From an uncultured Lachnospiraceae bacterium (lineage in GTDB: Bacteria; Bacillota; Clostridia; Lachnospirales; Lachnospiraceae): a stretch of 9,040 nt of DNA. Positions 1 to 6,270 of the stretch are shown here, piece by piece. The first letter of the stretch is position 1. Each line of letters starts with the position of its first letter. A program made the translations under genes and the position numbers. Under the pieces are notes generated by a model. The model was not told the origin of the DNA. It was given only the letters and a program-made list of their open reading frames with translations, and ran no database searches. The stretch is taken from the NCBI GenBank assembly GCA_905236545.1, contig CAJOQO010000104.1:1-9040 (forward strand), in the 5' to 3' direction.

Positions 1-2303
1 GCCTTCAGTTCCAGATAATGCTCTCCGCAGGTCCACCAGTCCGTAGTGACAGCTCCGTCGAAGCCCCATTCTTCCCTGAGGATTCCGGTCAGAAGATCCC
101 TGTTCTCCGATGTCTGCGTTCCGTTCAGGAGGTTGTAGGATGACATGATCGACCAGGGCTTCTCTCTCTTTACGATCAGTTCAAACTGACGAAGATAGAT
201 CTCCCTGAGCGCTCTCTCGCTCACCCGGGAATCGCTGCCCTTCCGGTTTGTTTCCTTGTTGTTCACGCACAGGTGCTTTACGCACGCGCCGATCCCGTTC
301 GTCTGGACGCCGCGCACCACGGCTCCCGCGCACAGCCCGGCCAGAAGCGGATCCTCGGAATAATATTCAAAGTTCCTCCCGCACAGGGGGCTTCTGTGAA
401 TATTGACTGCAGGCGCGAGCCAGACACAGCAGTTGTTCTCCTTTACCTCAAGCGCTGCCGCTCTTCCGACCTGCTCCAGAAGATCCTGGTCCCAGGTACA
501 GGCAAGCATGGTCGCGCACGGCCAGGCAGTCGCCTTCACTCCTGTCTGCTCTTCCACCCGGAAGCCCGCTCCGCCGTCCGCTGTCATTGCGTTCGGCACA
601 CCCCATTTTTCCAGATTGCCCCAGCCAAATGTATTGGCCATGCCGGTATTCGGCTGACCGCCGGTCAGGGAGATCAGCTCATCAACGCTCAGCTGATCCA
701 TAAACTGTTCCAGAGATGCCTTGCCGTCCTTTACATCATCCAGAAGGATCCGCTCCGGCTCCTTCTCCTTCTTCAAAGACCAGGAAGCCTGTCCTCCCGG
801 AGACGCCGCCCTCCCTGGTGTCGGAAAATCATTCATCAGATCCGGAATCGGGGCAAGCCCGGGATTCCGCTCCGGATACTCATGCGTATCCAGCTCCTCA
901 AAGCTGCCGTCCGCGCGCATCCGCCTCTTCAGCTTTGCCGGCGCACACCTTTCGCTGAGGCGCTCCAGAATCGTATCCTCCTCCACTGTCCAGGTGTACA
1001 GCACCCTCGTCAGATTCCGCACATGATCGCCGGCATAAAACTGATAATCTCCCTTCTCCAGCACCCAGGCGCTGCGGCACACCTTTCCCGTATCGTCATA
1101 GGAAGCAAGGCGGCTTACAGGGAAAGTTACATCGATCATCTGCGATACGCCGCTTCCCAGCATTCCGCTTTTCGCAAATGACACAAGCGTTTTTGCGCTC
1201 TTTCCGAGCTTCCCCTGCGGACACTGCGCGTATACCTGCACCACAGCCTTTCCCGGGAGTTCAGAGAGATTCGTCACCTTCACGGACAGAACAATATCTT
1301 CTCCGGCATGCGCGCAGTAAACCGGTTTGATCAGGAAATCCGAGTAGGAAAGGCCGTAGCCGAACGGATAGCTGACTCTGTCCTTCGCGCCGGGAATCGT
1401 CTCGAAATACCGGTATCCGACAAAAATATCCTCTGTATAATCCACATAATCCGCAGACTCGTGAAAGCCTTCGGTTGAGGGATAGTCTTCCAGTGTCTTC
1501 GCAAAGGTATCCGCCAGATGACCGGAAGGATTCACGTCGCCCGTCAGAATATCCGCCTCGGCGAGGCCGCCCTCGACGCCCCCCTGATAAGCGAGCAGCG
1601 CGCCCTGGATCCGCTCATTTTCCCGGAACCACTCCGTATCCATCACGCCCCCGATGTTCAGAACCACGATGACCTTCGGGAAATTCTCCGTGACCAGATC
1701 GATCATCGCCTCCTCGGCCTTCGTCAGGCAGTAGTCCCCATTCTCAAACAGAGAGCGGGAAAGATCAAACATCTTCTGTTCGCCCTCCGACAACCGGTAA
1801 TTGCCGGTCAGAACCGTCTTACGATCCCAGCCTTCCCCGGAGAACCTGCAGATCGAGATGACTGCGGTATCCGTAAATGCTTTCGCTTCCTCGAGCAGTT
1901 CCCGCGGAACTTCGGGCTCGACGGTCATGCCAGGCTCCGCCCCGCCTGCATACTGCCCCGCAACATTATTCTCATAAAACTCTGCCAGGGATTCCAGGAT
2001 CTCAACCTTCCCTTCCTCCTGCTTGATCCGCATCCCATGATGCAGATTCCGGAGATAGGGCACCGTCACATCGCCGCTGCCGCCTCCGCCTTTCACATAG
2101 TCCGCCGTTGCCTTCCCGAACAGCGCAACCTTTGCCCCCCTGGGGAGCGGAAGCACATGGTTCTCATTCTTCAGAAGGACCATCCCCTCGCTTGCAGCTG
2201 CGCGTGACAGCTCCAGGTGCTCCTTTGACGCGGTTACCCTCTTTCCGTCCTCGCCCAGCGGCAGAACCGGCGTATAACGAAGTCTGTTCCAATGGCTCTT
2301 CAT
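1..2303 (-). CDS. Family 3 glycoside hydrolase (beta-glucosidase/xylosidase type), permuted domain order, 3' end beyond window
   Basis: This gene encodes a glycoside hydrolase that probably removes terminal beta-linked sugars from short oligosaccharides in the cytoplasm; no signal peptide is seen. It starts at ATG 2303 behind a good AAGGAGG site six bases upstream and stays open for 767 codons to the window edge, so the C-terminus is missing. The domain order is reversed. The usual C-terminal GH3 domain comes first (about 40-290), with GEGWDR around residue 156, whose E157 is the acid/base candidate, and GDVNPSG. A fibronectin-III-like region follows from about 300 (YPFGYGLSYSDF at its start). 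The TIM barrel begins near 530, with GRNFEYYSEDP at 642-652, KHLCVNNKE from 676 and TTDWW, where D755 is the predicted nucleophile. Both catalytic residues are present, so it should be active. The same order is known from Butyrivibrio fibrisolvens and Ruminococcus beta-glucosidases. It follows the histidine kinase by 96 bp with no clear promoter between. Sugar specificity is not readable. Confidence 0.95.
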   Translation of the reverse strand, partial: MKSHWNRLRYTPVLPLGEDGKRVTASKEHLELSRAAASEGMVLLKNENHVLPLPRGAKVALFGKATADYVKGGGGSGDVTVPYLRNLHHGMRIKQEEGKVEILESLAEFYENNVAGQYAGGAEPGMTVEPEVPRELLEEAKAFTDTAVISICRFSGEGWDRKTVLTGNYRLSEGEQKMFDLSRSLFENGDYCLTKAEEAMIDLVTENFPKVIVVLNIGGVMDTEWFRENERIQGALLAYQGGVEGGLAEADILTGDVNPSGHLADTFAKTLEDYPSTEGFHESADYVDYTEDIFVGYRYFETIPGAKDRVSYPFGYGLSYSDFLIKPVYCAHAGEDIVLSVKVTNLSELPGKAVVQVYAQCPQGKLGKSAKTLVSFAKSGMLGSGVSQMIDVTFPVSRLASYDDTGKVCRSAWVLEKGDYQFYAGDHVRNLTRVLYTWTVEEDTILERLSERCAPAKLKRRMRADGSFEELDTHEYPERNPGLAPIPDLMNDFPTPGRAASPGGQASWSLKKEKEPERILLDDVKDGKASLEQFMDQLSVDELISLTGGQPNTGMANTFGWGNLEKWGVPNAMTADGGAGFRVEEQTGVKATAWPCATMLACTWDQDLLEQVGRAAALEVKENNCCVWLAPAVNIHRSPLCGRNFEYYSEDPLLAGLCAGAVVRGVQTNGIGACVKHLCVNNKETNRKGSDSRVSERALREIYLRQFELIVKREKPWSIMSSYNLLNGTQTSENRDLLTGILREEWGFDGAVTTDWWTCGEHYLELK

Positions 2304-2328
2304 TCTGTTCCTCCTTGCCTGATCAGGG

Positions 2329-2400
2329 AATCATCATCATTCCACCTGCCCGGCCGGATCCCTTCCGCAGGCCGGCCCCGTCCTCCGATGATGGATGATT
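2329..2400 (-). other. Intercistronic hairpin between kinase and GH3 genes
   Basis: The gap between the kinase stop codon and the GH3 start can fold. The outer arms are AATCATCATC (2329-2338) and GATGATGGATGATT (2387-2400). The inner GC arms are CCGGCC (2350-2355) and GGCCGG (2370-2375), with an alternative register two bases over. No T-run follows on the minus strand, so it is not a standard terminator. The GH3 ribosome binding site lies outside the fold. It may stabilise or process the transcript, but the effect is unknown. Confidence 0.4.
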
Positions 2401-3671
2401 TACAAAGTTACTGCAAAAGTTATGACACCATCCTTCCAATGAGCCGTGATGGTACCTTTCATCTTCTCCGCTATCGTCTGCGCCATGGACAGACCGATTC
2501 CATAGCCGGACTGCTTGCTGTTATGTGATTGATCTCCGCGGTAGAATCGCCGGAAGAATCTCGAATAATCCTTCCCCGAACCCTCTTCGAAATCATTCGA
2601 CACCTGAAGCACCGCACCTGACCGGCCGCGCTTTTTCAGCACAACGCTCACCGTACCTTTATCATCACAGTATTTGGCAGCGTTGTCTACCAGAATATTA
2701 CACAATTCCGTAAGCATCTTCTGCTCCGCCCTGACATGTACCCCCTCCTGAATCTGTACCTCCAGCCTCTTCTGATCCTTTTCGATCACCGGGCGGAAGG
2801 ACTCCGCTGATTCCTGAAGCGTTTTCGACAGATCAACATCCGTCAGTACCACCTGTTCCGCCTCTTCTGCCCGGGACAGGGTGATCAGGTCATTGATCAG
2901 CGTGGTTCCGCGCTTCACCTGGGAAAGAATGCTGTCTGTCCACTCGCTCTTCCCGTTGATCATCTCGATCACCTCCGTGTTTGCGGAGATAATCGCAAAG
3001 GGTGTTTTCAGTTCATGGCCCGCATTGGTAATGAATTCTCTCTGGCTTTCCATGTTGTCGATATACGGCTGCATCACCCGTTTCGACAGAACCGCCATGA
3101 GCAGTACAAAGGCGGCGGTCAGAACCACCGCGAACCCGGTTGAGACGTAGAAAAAGATATTCAGGCTCCTGACCTCCCGGGTACAGTCCAGGAACCCGAT
3201 CGTCGTTTCATGCTTTTTTCCCTTCTCCTGCAGGTAATAATAGCTGTTCTGATTCGAGAGAAGAAATCCGCTCCCTGAATGGCTGTTCAGCGCGCGGCGT
3301 CCAAGATCCTGCGCATCCTCATAGCCGACAGCGGCAATGTGGGAAAGCGCCACATCCAGGCAGGTTCCATCCTCAGCAAACGTGACAGTAAAGAAACGCA
3401 GCTGATACCTGCTCTCCGGAGTCAGATTCAGGCCTGTATTCCTTCCGATAATATCGACCAGCACGTCCTGCCAGCCGCCTTCCTCCCTTTCCGTCTCCTT
3501 CAGGCCGGAGAGGTCGCCGCCCGAATCCATGATAAATCGAAGCGTCCGCTTCAGCTCATTGCCGACCCGGACACGGTTGATCAGATTCACCGGAAGCAGA
3601 AAACAGACCATGATAACGATAACGGCAAGACCGGATATCATGATAAACTTTCTTTGAAGCTTCTTGATCAT
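2400..3671 (-). CDS. Sensor histidine kinase of a two-component system
   Basis: This is a membrane sensor kinase of 423 residues that autophosphorylates on histidine and passes the phosphate to the response regulator encoded just upstream. Transmembrane helix 1 is at about 10-30. An extracytoplasmic sensing region of roughly 140 residues (31-170) follows, then helix 2 at about 171-195. The dimerisation/phosphoacceptor domain carries GHELKTP with H219. The ATPase domain has the N-box around NILVDNAAKY (325-334), an F-box-like RFFRRFYRGD (371-380) and a G-box GYGIGLSMA (389-397). Only about 20 residues separate helix 2 from the H-box, too few for a HAMP domain, and the first glycine motif (near NDFEEGSG) is not canonical. 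The start codon lies 12 bases after the regulator's stop, behind a weak GGGGA site, so translational coupling is likely. The sensing region resembles no ligand domain I recognise. A role in sensing envelope state or sugar is inference from neighbours only. Confidence 0.93.
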   Translation of the reverse strand: MIKKLQRKFIMISGLAVIVIMVCFLLPVNLINRVRVGNELKRTLRFIMDSGGDLSGLKETEREEGGWQDVLVDIIGRNTGLNLTPESRYQLRFFTVTFAEDGTCLDVALSHIAAVGYEDAQDLGRRALNSHSGSGFLLSNQNSYYYLQEKGKKHETTIGFLDCTREVRSLNIFFYVSTGFAVVLTAAFVLLMAVLSKRVMQPYIDNMESQREFITNAGHELKTPFAIISANTEVIEMINGKSEWTDSILSQVKRGTTLINDLITLSRAEEAEQVVLTDVDLSKTLQESAESFRPVIEKDQKRLEVQIQEGVHVRAEQKMLTELCNILVDNAAKYCDDKGTVSVVLKKRGRSGAVLQVSNDFEEGSGKDYSRFFRRFYRGDQSHNSKQSGYGIGLSMAQTIAEKMKGTITAHWKDGVITFAVTL

Positions 3672-3683
3672 ACCGCTGTCCCC

Positions 3684-4352
3684 TCATCTTTTTGACAGCC
3701 GGAAGGGGCCTTCTTTCTTCCCGTCAATCACAACATCCGCCGAAACCGCGACCAGCTTATTCCTCAGATAGGAAACATATACCCACACCACATCGTGATC
3801 GATCGAACTGTCATCCGCCCAGATATGCCGGAAGATCTCCTCCGGTACCAGATCCTTCTCCCGGTTCAGAAGAAAGTATTCCATCAGCTCACTTTCCTTC
3901 TTGCCCAGACGGATCGAGTTCACCGCCTTCAGCTCCTGAAGCTCTGTGTTGAGGCTGATATTCCCCATGGTAAGATGCTTCGGCGACAGCCCGTCCCTGC
4001 GCCGTATGACGGAACGGATCCGCGCCGACAGTTCCCCCATGGAAAACGGCTTGGTCAGATAGTCATCCGCGCCAGCGTCCAGGCCGGCGATCCTGTCTTC
4101 CACCTCCGCCTTCGCGGTGAGGAGAATCACCGGCGTAGAATCTCCGCTCTCACGGATCTTCTCCATGGCCTCGATTCCGTCCATCACCGGCATCATAATG
4201 TCAAAAACCATACAGTCATATGCATTCCGGGACGCATAGTCCACTGCGATCTCTCCGTTCGAAGCGATATCCACCTGATACCCCCCGTGGCTCAGCACAG
4301 CCGCCACAGCCCGGGAGAGCTGTTCTTCGTCTTCCGCAAGCAGTATTCTCAT
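3684..4352 (-). CDS. OmpR-family response regulator
   Basis: This is a DNA-binding response regulator of 222 residues. The receiver domain (1 to about 118) has the acidic pair E7/D8, the phosphorylation site D51 in VFDIMMP, T79 in LLTAK and K101 in LTKPFS, so every key residue is present. The C-terminal half (about 128-222) is a winged-helix domain of OmpR/PhoB type with LGKKESELMEYF, IDHDVVWVYVSYLRNK and a terminal GPFRLSKR. The frame is open to an ATG at 4439, but that would add a 29-residue Gly/Pro/Arg-rich tail before the first receiver strand. The ATG at 4352 gives the normal MRILLAEDEE start and has its own ribosome binding site, so I chose it. The gene sits 91 bp after the alarmone synthetase and 12 bp before its partner kinase. 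The 91-bp gap is GC-rich with some self-complementarity, but shows no promoter or T-tailed hairpin. Target genes cannot be read, though the flanking GH3 and transporter genes are candidates. Confidence 0.95.
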   Translation of the reverse strand: MRILLAEDEEQLSRAVAAVLSHGGYQVDIASNGEIAVDYASRNAYDCMVFDIMMPVMDGIEAMEKIRESGDSTPVILLTAKAEVEDRIAGLDAGADDYLTKPFSMGELSARIRSVIRRRDGLSPKHLTMGNISLNTELQELKAVNSIRLGKKESELMEYFLLNREKDLVPEEIFRHIWADDSSIDHDVVWVYVSYLRNKLVAVSADVVIDGKKEGPFRLSKR

Positions 4353-4360
4353 GATAATTG

Positions 4361-4371
4361 TTCCTCTCCCC
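4361..4371 (-). promoter_or_regulatory. Ribosome binding site that fixes the response regulator start
   Basis: On the minus strand GGGGAGAGGAA lies eight bases before ATG 4352. It supports this start over the in-frame ATG at 4439. Confidence 0.65.
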
Positions 4372-4443
4372 TTCCTCCCCGGATCCGCCGGAAGCCGGCC
4401 ATGCCAGTGGCAGGCAGCCCCGGGGCCTCCGGCCTGCATCAGA

Positions 4444-5061
4444 CTATTCCGAACGGATCAGATTCCGGATCGTCTGCATCGACAGGTCGCACCCTGCCAG
4501 TTCATCTGCGCAGCGCTTGAGCTCCGACACGATCAGTTTCTGATTCCTGATATCTTTCTTATATTTCAGCTGATGCTCCAGACTCGCCCAGGAGTCCATG
4601 GCAAGCGTGCGAAGCTGCACCTCGATAAAGCAGCGGCCCGGTTCCTCTCCGTCGATGTCTCTCCACGGAACCTCCACGGACAGGATCATATGATAGCTCC
4701 GGTATCCGTTCGGTTTGGCGTTGCGGATGTAATCCTTCTCCGTCACGACCTCCACGCCCTGTATCCCGCGGATATACTCCACGATCTCCATGATATCATC
4801 GATGAAGCGTGTGATCACACGTACGCCGATCGCATCCATGATATCGCGCAGCGCGCTGCGCGCAGTCTGCGGCAGCCCCCTGCGGTCGCATTTTTCCCGC
4901 ATGCTGGAATCGCTCTTGACACGGGTATGCAGATGCTCATAGATGCCTTCTCCGGTCAGCTGCTTTGTCTGCTCATTCAGCTTCTCCAGTTCTCCAAGAA
5001 AATGCTCCAGTACGCCAGGCAGAAGCTGTTCATATGTTCCATAGATCGATCCTGTATTCAT
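4444..5061 (-). CDS. Small alarmone synthetase, RelA/SpoT synthetase domain only (RelQ-like)
   Basis: This cytoplasmic enzyme of 205 residues should transfer pyrophosphate from ATP to GDP or GTP to make (p)ppGpp. It has only the synthetase domain: no HD hydrolase, TGS or ACT domain, and the length fits RelQ/YjbM-type enzymes. Family motifs appear in order: HTRVKSDSSMREK at 45-57 (ATP/G-loop region), DAIGVRVI at 76-83 with D76 as likely metal ligand, KPNGYRSYH at 116-124 (nucleotide binding), EVQLRT at 147-152 with E147 as the likely second catalytic acid, and EHQLKYK at 162-168. All the expected catalytic positions look intact. It begins at ATG 5061 behind GAGGG at 5068-5072. It is the first gene after a separate promoter and a long structured leader, and it precedes a two-component system and a GH3 gene on the same strand. 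Small synthetases are often stress-induced transcriptionally, which would suit a regulated leader. The RelQ-versus-RelP assignment is tentative. Confidence 0.9.
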   Translation of the reverse strand: MNTGSIYGTYEQLLPGVLEHFLGELEKLNEQTKQLTGEGIYEHLHTRVKSDSSMREKCDRRGLPQTARSALRDIMDAIGVRVITRFIDDIMEIVEYIRGIQGVEVVTEKDYIRNAKPNGYRSYHMILSVEVPWRDIDGEEPGRCFIEVQLRTLAMDSWASLEHQLKYKKDIRNQKLIVSELKRCADELAGCDLSMQTIRNLIRSE

Positions 5062-5084
5062 GCCTGTCCCTCATTCCTCAGAAA

Positions 5085-5100
5085 CCGGCGTAATCGCAAC
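5085..5100. repeat. Direct repeat copy A flanking the leader structure
   Basis: CCGGCGTAATCGCAAC is repeated 110 bases away at 5193-5210 as CCGGCCGTGAATCGCAAC, differing by two single-base insertions. The identical core AATCGCAAC (9 bp) is at 5092-5100. Confidence 0.55.
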
Positions 5101-5192
5101 GGTTCATGGCCGGCCCCCCTTCGCGGCCATGATCTGAGCTTTGTACAGCCGCTTACAGGCAAGCCTGACGCGTCAGGTACAAAGGCTCAGAT

Positions 5193-5210
5193 CCGGCCGT
5201 GAATCGCAAC
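5193..5210. repeat. Direct repeat copy B flanking the leader structure
   Basis: CCGGCCGTGAATCGCAAC is the second copy of the repeat at 5085-5100. The identical core AATCGCAAC is at 5202-5210. Its left part also overlaps the end of the inverted-repeat structure. Confidence 0.55.
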
Positions 5211-5223
5211 AATCGTTACCATC

Positions 5224-5253
5224 ATTTTATCATAAGCATCATGGTTAGGGAAA
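5224..5253 (-). promoter_or_regulatory. Candidate promoter for the alarmone synthetase-TCS-GH3 unit
   Basis: On the minus strand TTTCCC (5248-5253) and TAAAAT (5224-5229) are 18 bp apart. The -10 is preceded by TGA, making an extended -10 (TGATAAAAT). It lies after the transporter terminator and before the structured leader, giving a predicted start near 5217 and a leader of about 155 nt. The -35 is weak. Confidence 0.45.
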
Positions 5254-5267
5254 CGCTGATTCCTGCC

Positions 5268-5299
5268 AAAAACAGCGGGGCAGTCTGACTGCCCCGCTG
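5268..5299 (-). terminator. Intrinsic terminator of the ABC transporter operon
   Basis: A perfect 13-bp inverted repeat (CAGCGGGGCAGTC at 5273-5285, GACTGCCCCGCTG at 5287-5299, one-base centre) is followed on the minus strand by TTTTT (5268-5272). In practice the central bases open to form the loop. It lies 107 bp after the second permease. On the plus strand no T-run follows, so it acts in the minus direction. Confidence 0.9.
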
Positions 5300-5318
5300 T
5301 GGGAAATCATGCCCGCTG

Positions 5319-5352
5319 CCGGACAGGCTCCGGTTTCCCGGCTCCTGCCCGG
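5319..5352 (-). other. Regular hairpin with GAAA tetraloop in the 3' UTR of the transporter operon
   Basis: Read on the minus strand, nested arms CCGG, CAGG and CCGG enclose a GAAA loop and are mirrored by CCGG, CCTG and CCGG. A G-U pair lies between the outer two, and a symmetric AG/AG internal loop lies below the tip. No T-run follows directly; the real terminator is about 20 bases further on. It could protect the mRNA 3' end or be a repeat unit. I do not recognise the family. Confidence 0.5.
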
Positions 5353-5405
5353 CCCGCGGTCATCACAAACAAAAGGTTTATGGTTGCCGAAAGTCAGTTC
5401 TCTGA

Positions 5406-6257
5406 TCAGCCCTTAACCGCTCCGGCGGATACGCCGCCAACGATATTCTTGGACAGAATCAGATATACGATGATAACAGGGAAGATGGAAAACGCGATCA
5501 TCGCGTAAACCTGTCCCATGTCAAACTTCAGCCAGTCAGCCGCACGCAGCTGAGCGATCAGAATCGGAAGCGTCTTCGACTTGTCCTCATGAAGGATCAG
5601 GGACGGAGTGAAGTAATTGTTCCAGCTTGCTACGAAAGTAAAGATTGCCTGGACAGCGATCGCGGGACGCATCAGCGGAAGCGCTACGGTGTTGAAGATC
5701 CGCACTTCTCCGGCGCCGTCGATTCTCGCCGCCTCGATCAGTTCTCCCGGAAGATTGGAATCCATGTACTGCTTCAGATAGAAGAACGTAACCGGCGCCG
5801 CGATGGACGGGACGATCAGCGGTATGAAATTATTCTCCAGATTCAGGGTCTGAACCAGCTTGACGAAACCAAGCGCGGTAACCTGTGTCGGGATCATCAT
5901 GATCGTCAGGATGAAGGTAAAGAATGCCTTTCTTCCCGCATAATCATACGCATGGATCGAATAAGCGGTCATCGTGGAAAAGTATGTGCACAGCCCTGCG
6001 CTCAAAGCCGCTACGAGCAGGGAATTCAGCATGCCTCTGATGACAGGAAGCGTACCTGTGAACAGGTTTTTCAGATTCTCGATCAGATGCGTGCTTGGAA
6101 CGACCGTAAAGCCCTTTCCGAGCTCGCCGTTGGATCTGGTCGCATTGATAAACAGGACATAGAACCAGAACAGGCACAGGAAGGAGATGATGATCAGCAC
6201 GATATATGCGATCGCTCTTCTGGCGTGAACGGTATTTTTGGTCTTTTCTTCTCTCAT
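5406..6257 (-). CDS. Carbohydrate ABC transporter permease, MalG type
   Basis: This inner-membrane subunit of 283 residues forms the sugar channel together with the MalF-type partner encoded just upstream. About six transmembrane helices are visible, near 15-37, 77-98, 110-132, 143-160, 199-216 and 250-268. The long loop before the fifth carries the EAA motif (EAARIDGAGE from 175, ending in LPLMRP), which contacts the ATPase. Length and helix layout are normal for MalG/CUT1 permeases. It starts at ATG 6257 behind AGGAGGTG, a very strong ribosome binding site, 13 bases after the MalF stop, so the two are co-transcribed. It is the last gene of the transporter unit and is followed by a tetraloop hairpin and a strong terminator. 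The sugar is not identifiable; the neighbouring GH3 gene suggests a beta-linked oligosaccharide, which is inference. Confidence 0.95.
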   Translation of the reverse strand: MREEKTKNTVHARRAIAYIVLIIISFLCLFWFYVLFINATRSNGELGKGFTVVPSTHLIENLKNLFTGTLPVIRGMLNSLLVAALSAGLCTYFSTMTAYSIHAYDYAGRKAFFTFILTIMMIPTQVTALGFVKLVQTLNLENNFIPLIVPSIAAPVTFFYLKQYMDSNLPGELIEAARIDGAGEVRIFNTVALPLMRPAIAVQAIFTFVASWNNYFTPSLILHEDKSKTLPILIAQLRAADWLKFDMGQVYAMIAFSIFPVIIVYLILSKNIVGGVSAGAVKG

Positions 6258-6270
6258 GGTTCACACCTCC

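Larger units (their letters stand above)
5085..5210 (-). other. Structured 5' leader of the alarmone synthetase gene
   Basis: Most of the 344-bp gap 5062-5405 is structured. Here a 16-bp stem pairs GATCTGAGCTTTGTAC (5131-5146) with 5177-5193, broken only by one bulged base at 5184. Its loop holds CAGGC-AA-GCCTG (5156-5167) and the perfect palindrome CTGACGCGTCAG (5165-5176). A second hairpin pairs TCATGGCC (5104-5111) with GGCCATGA (5123-5130 region). TTCATGGCCGG can instead pair, with one mismatch on the minus-strand RNA, with CCGGCCGTGAA (5193-5203). The two folds compete. No T-tailed terminator is seen in it, the synthetase ribosome binding site lies outside the stems, and it matches no riboswitch family I recognise. 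Confidence 0.5.

Noticed and set aside
273..1181. Long plus-strand open frame (302 codons) opposite the GH3 gene
   Set aside because: It is antisense to a clear GH3 coding sequence, has no recognisable motif and a composition rich in Arg, Pro and His, as expected of a shadow frame in GC-rich DNA. The same applies to plus-strand frames at 1518-2207, 3795-4520, 4351-5202, 5589-6296, 6697-7287 and 7798-8643.
4353..4439. N-terminal extension of the response regulator from ATG 4439
   Set aside because: It would add 29 low-complexity residues before the receiver domain. The start at 4352 has a good ribosome binding site and the standard family N-terminus.
4385..4443. GC-rich self-complementary stretch between alarmone synthetase and regulator as a terminator
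   Set aside because: GCAGGC/GCCTGC and GGCCCC/GGGGC arms exist, but the loop is too tight for a simple hairpin and no T-run follows on the minus strand.
5085..5210. T-box or known riboswitch upstream of the alarmone synthetase
   Set aside because: No T-box GGTGGNACCGCG-like sequence, no specifier loop and no terminator tail. It did not match any class I know, so I report only the structure.
5085..5210. CRISPR-like repeat array
   Set aside because: There are only two imperfect copies, 110 bp apart, with a hairpin between them; there is no array and no cas gene.
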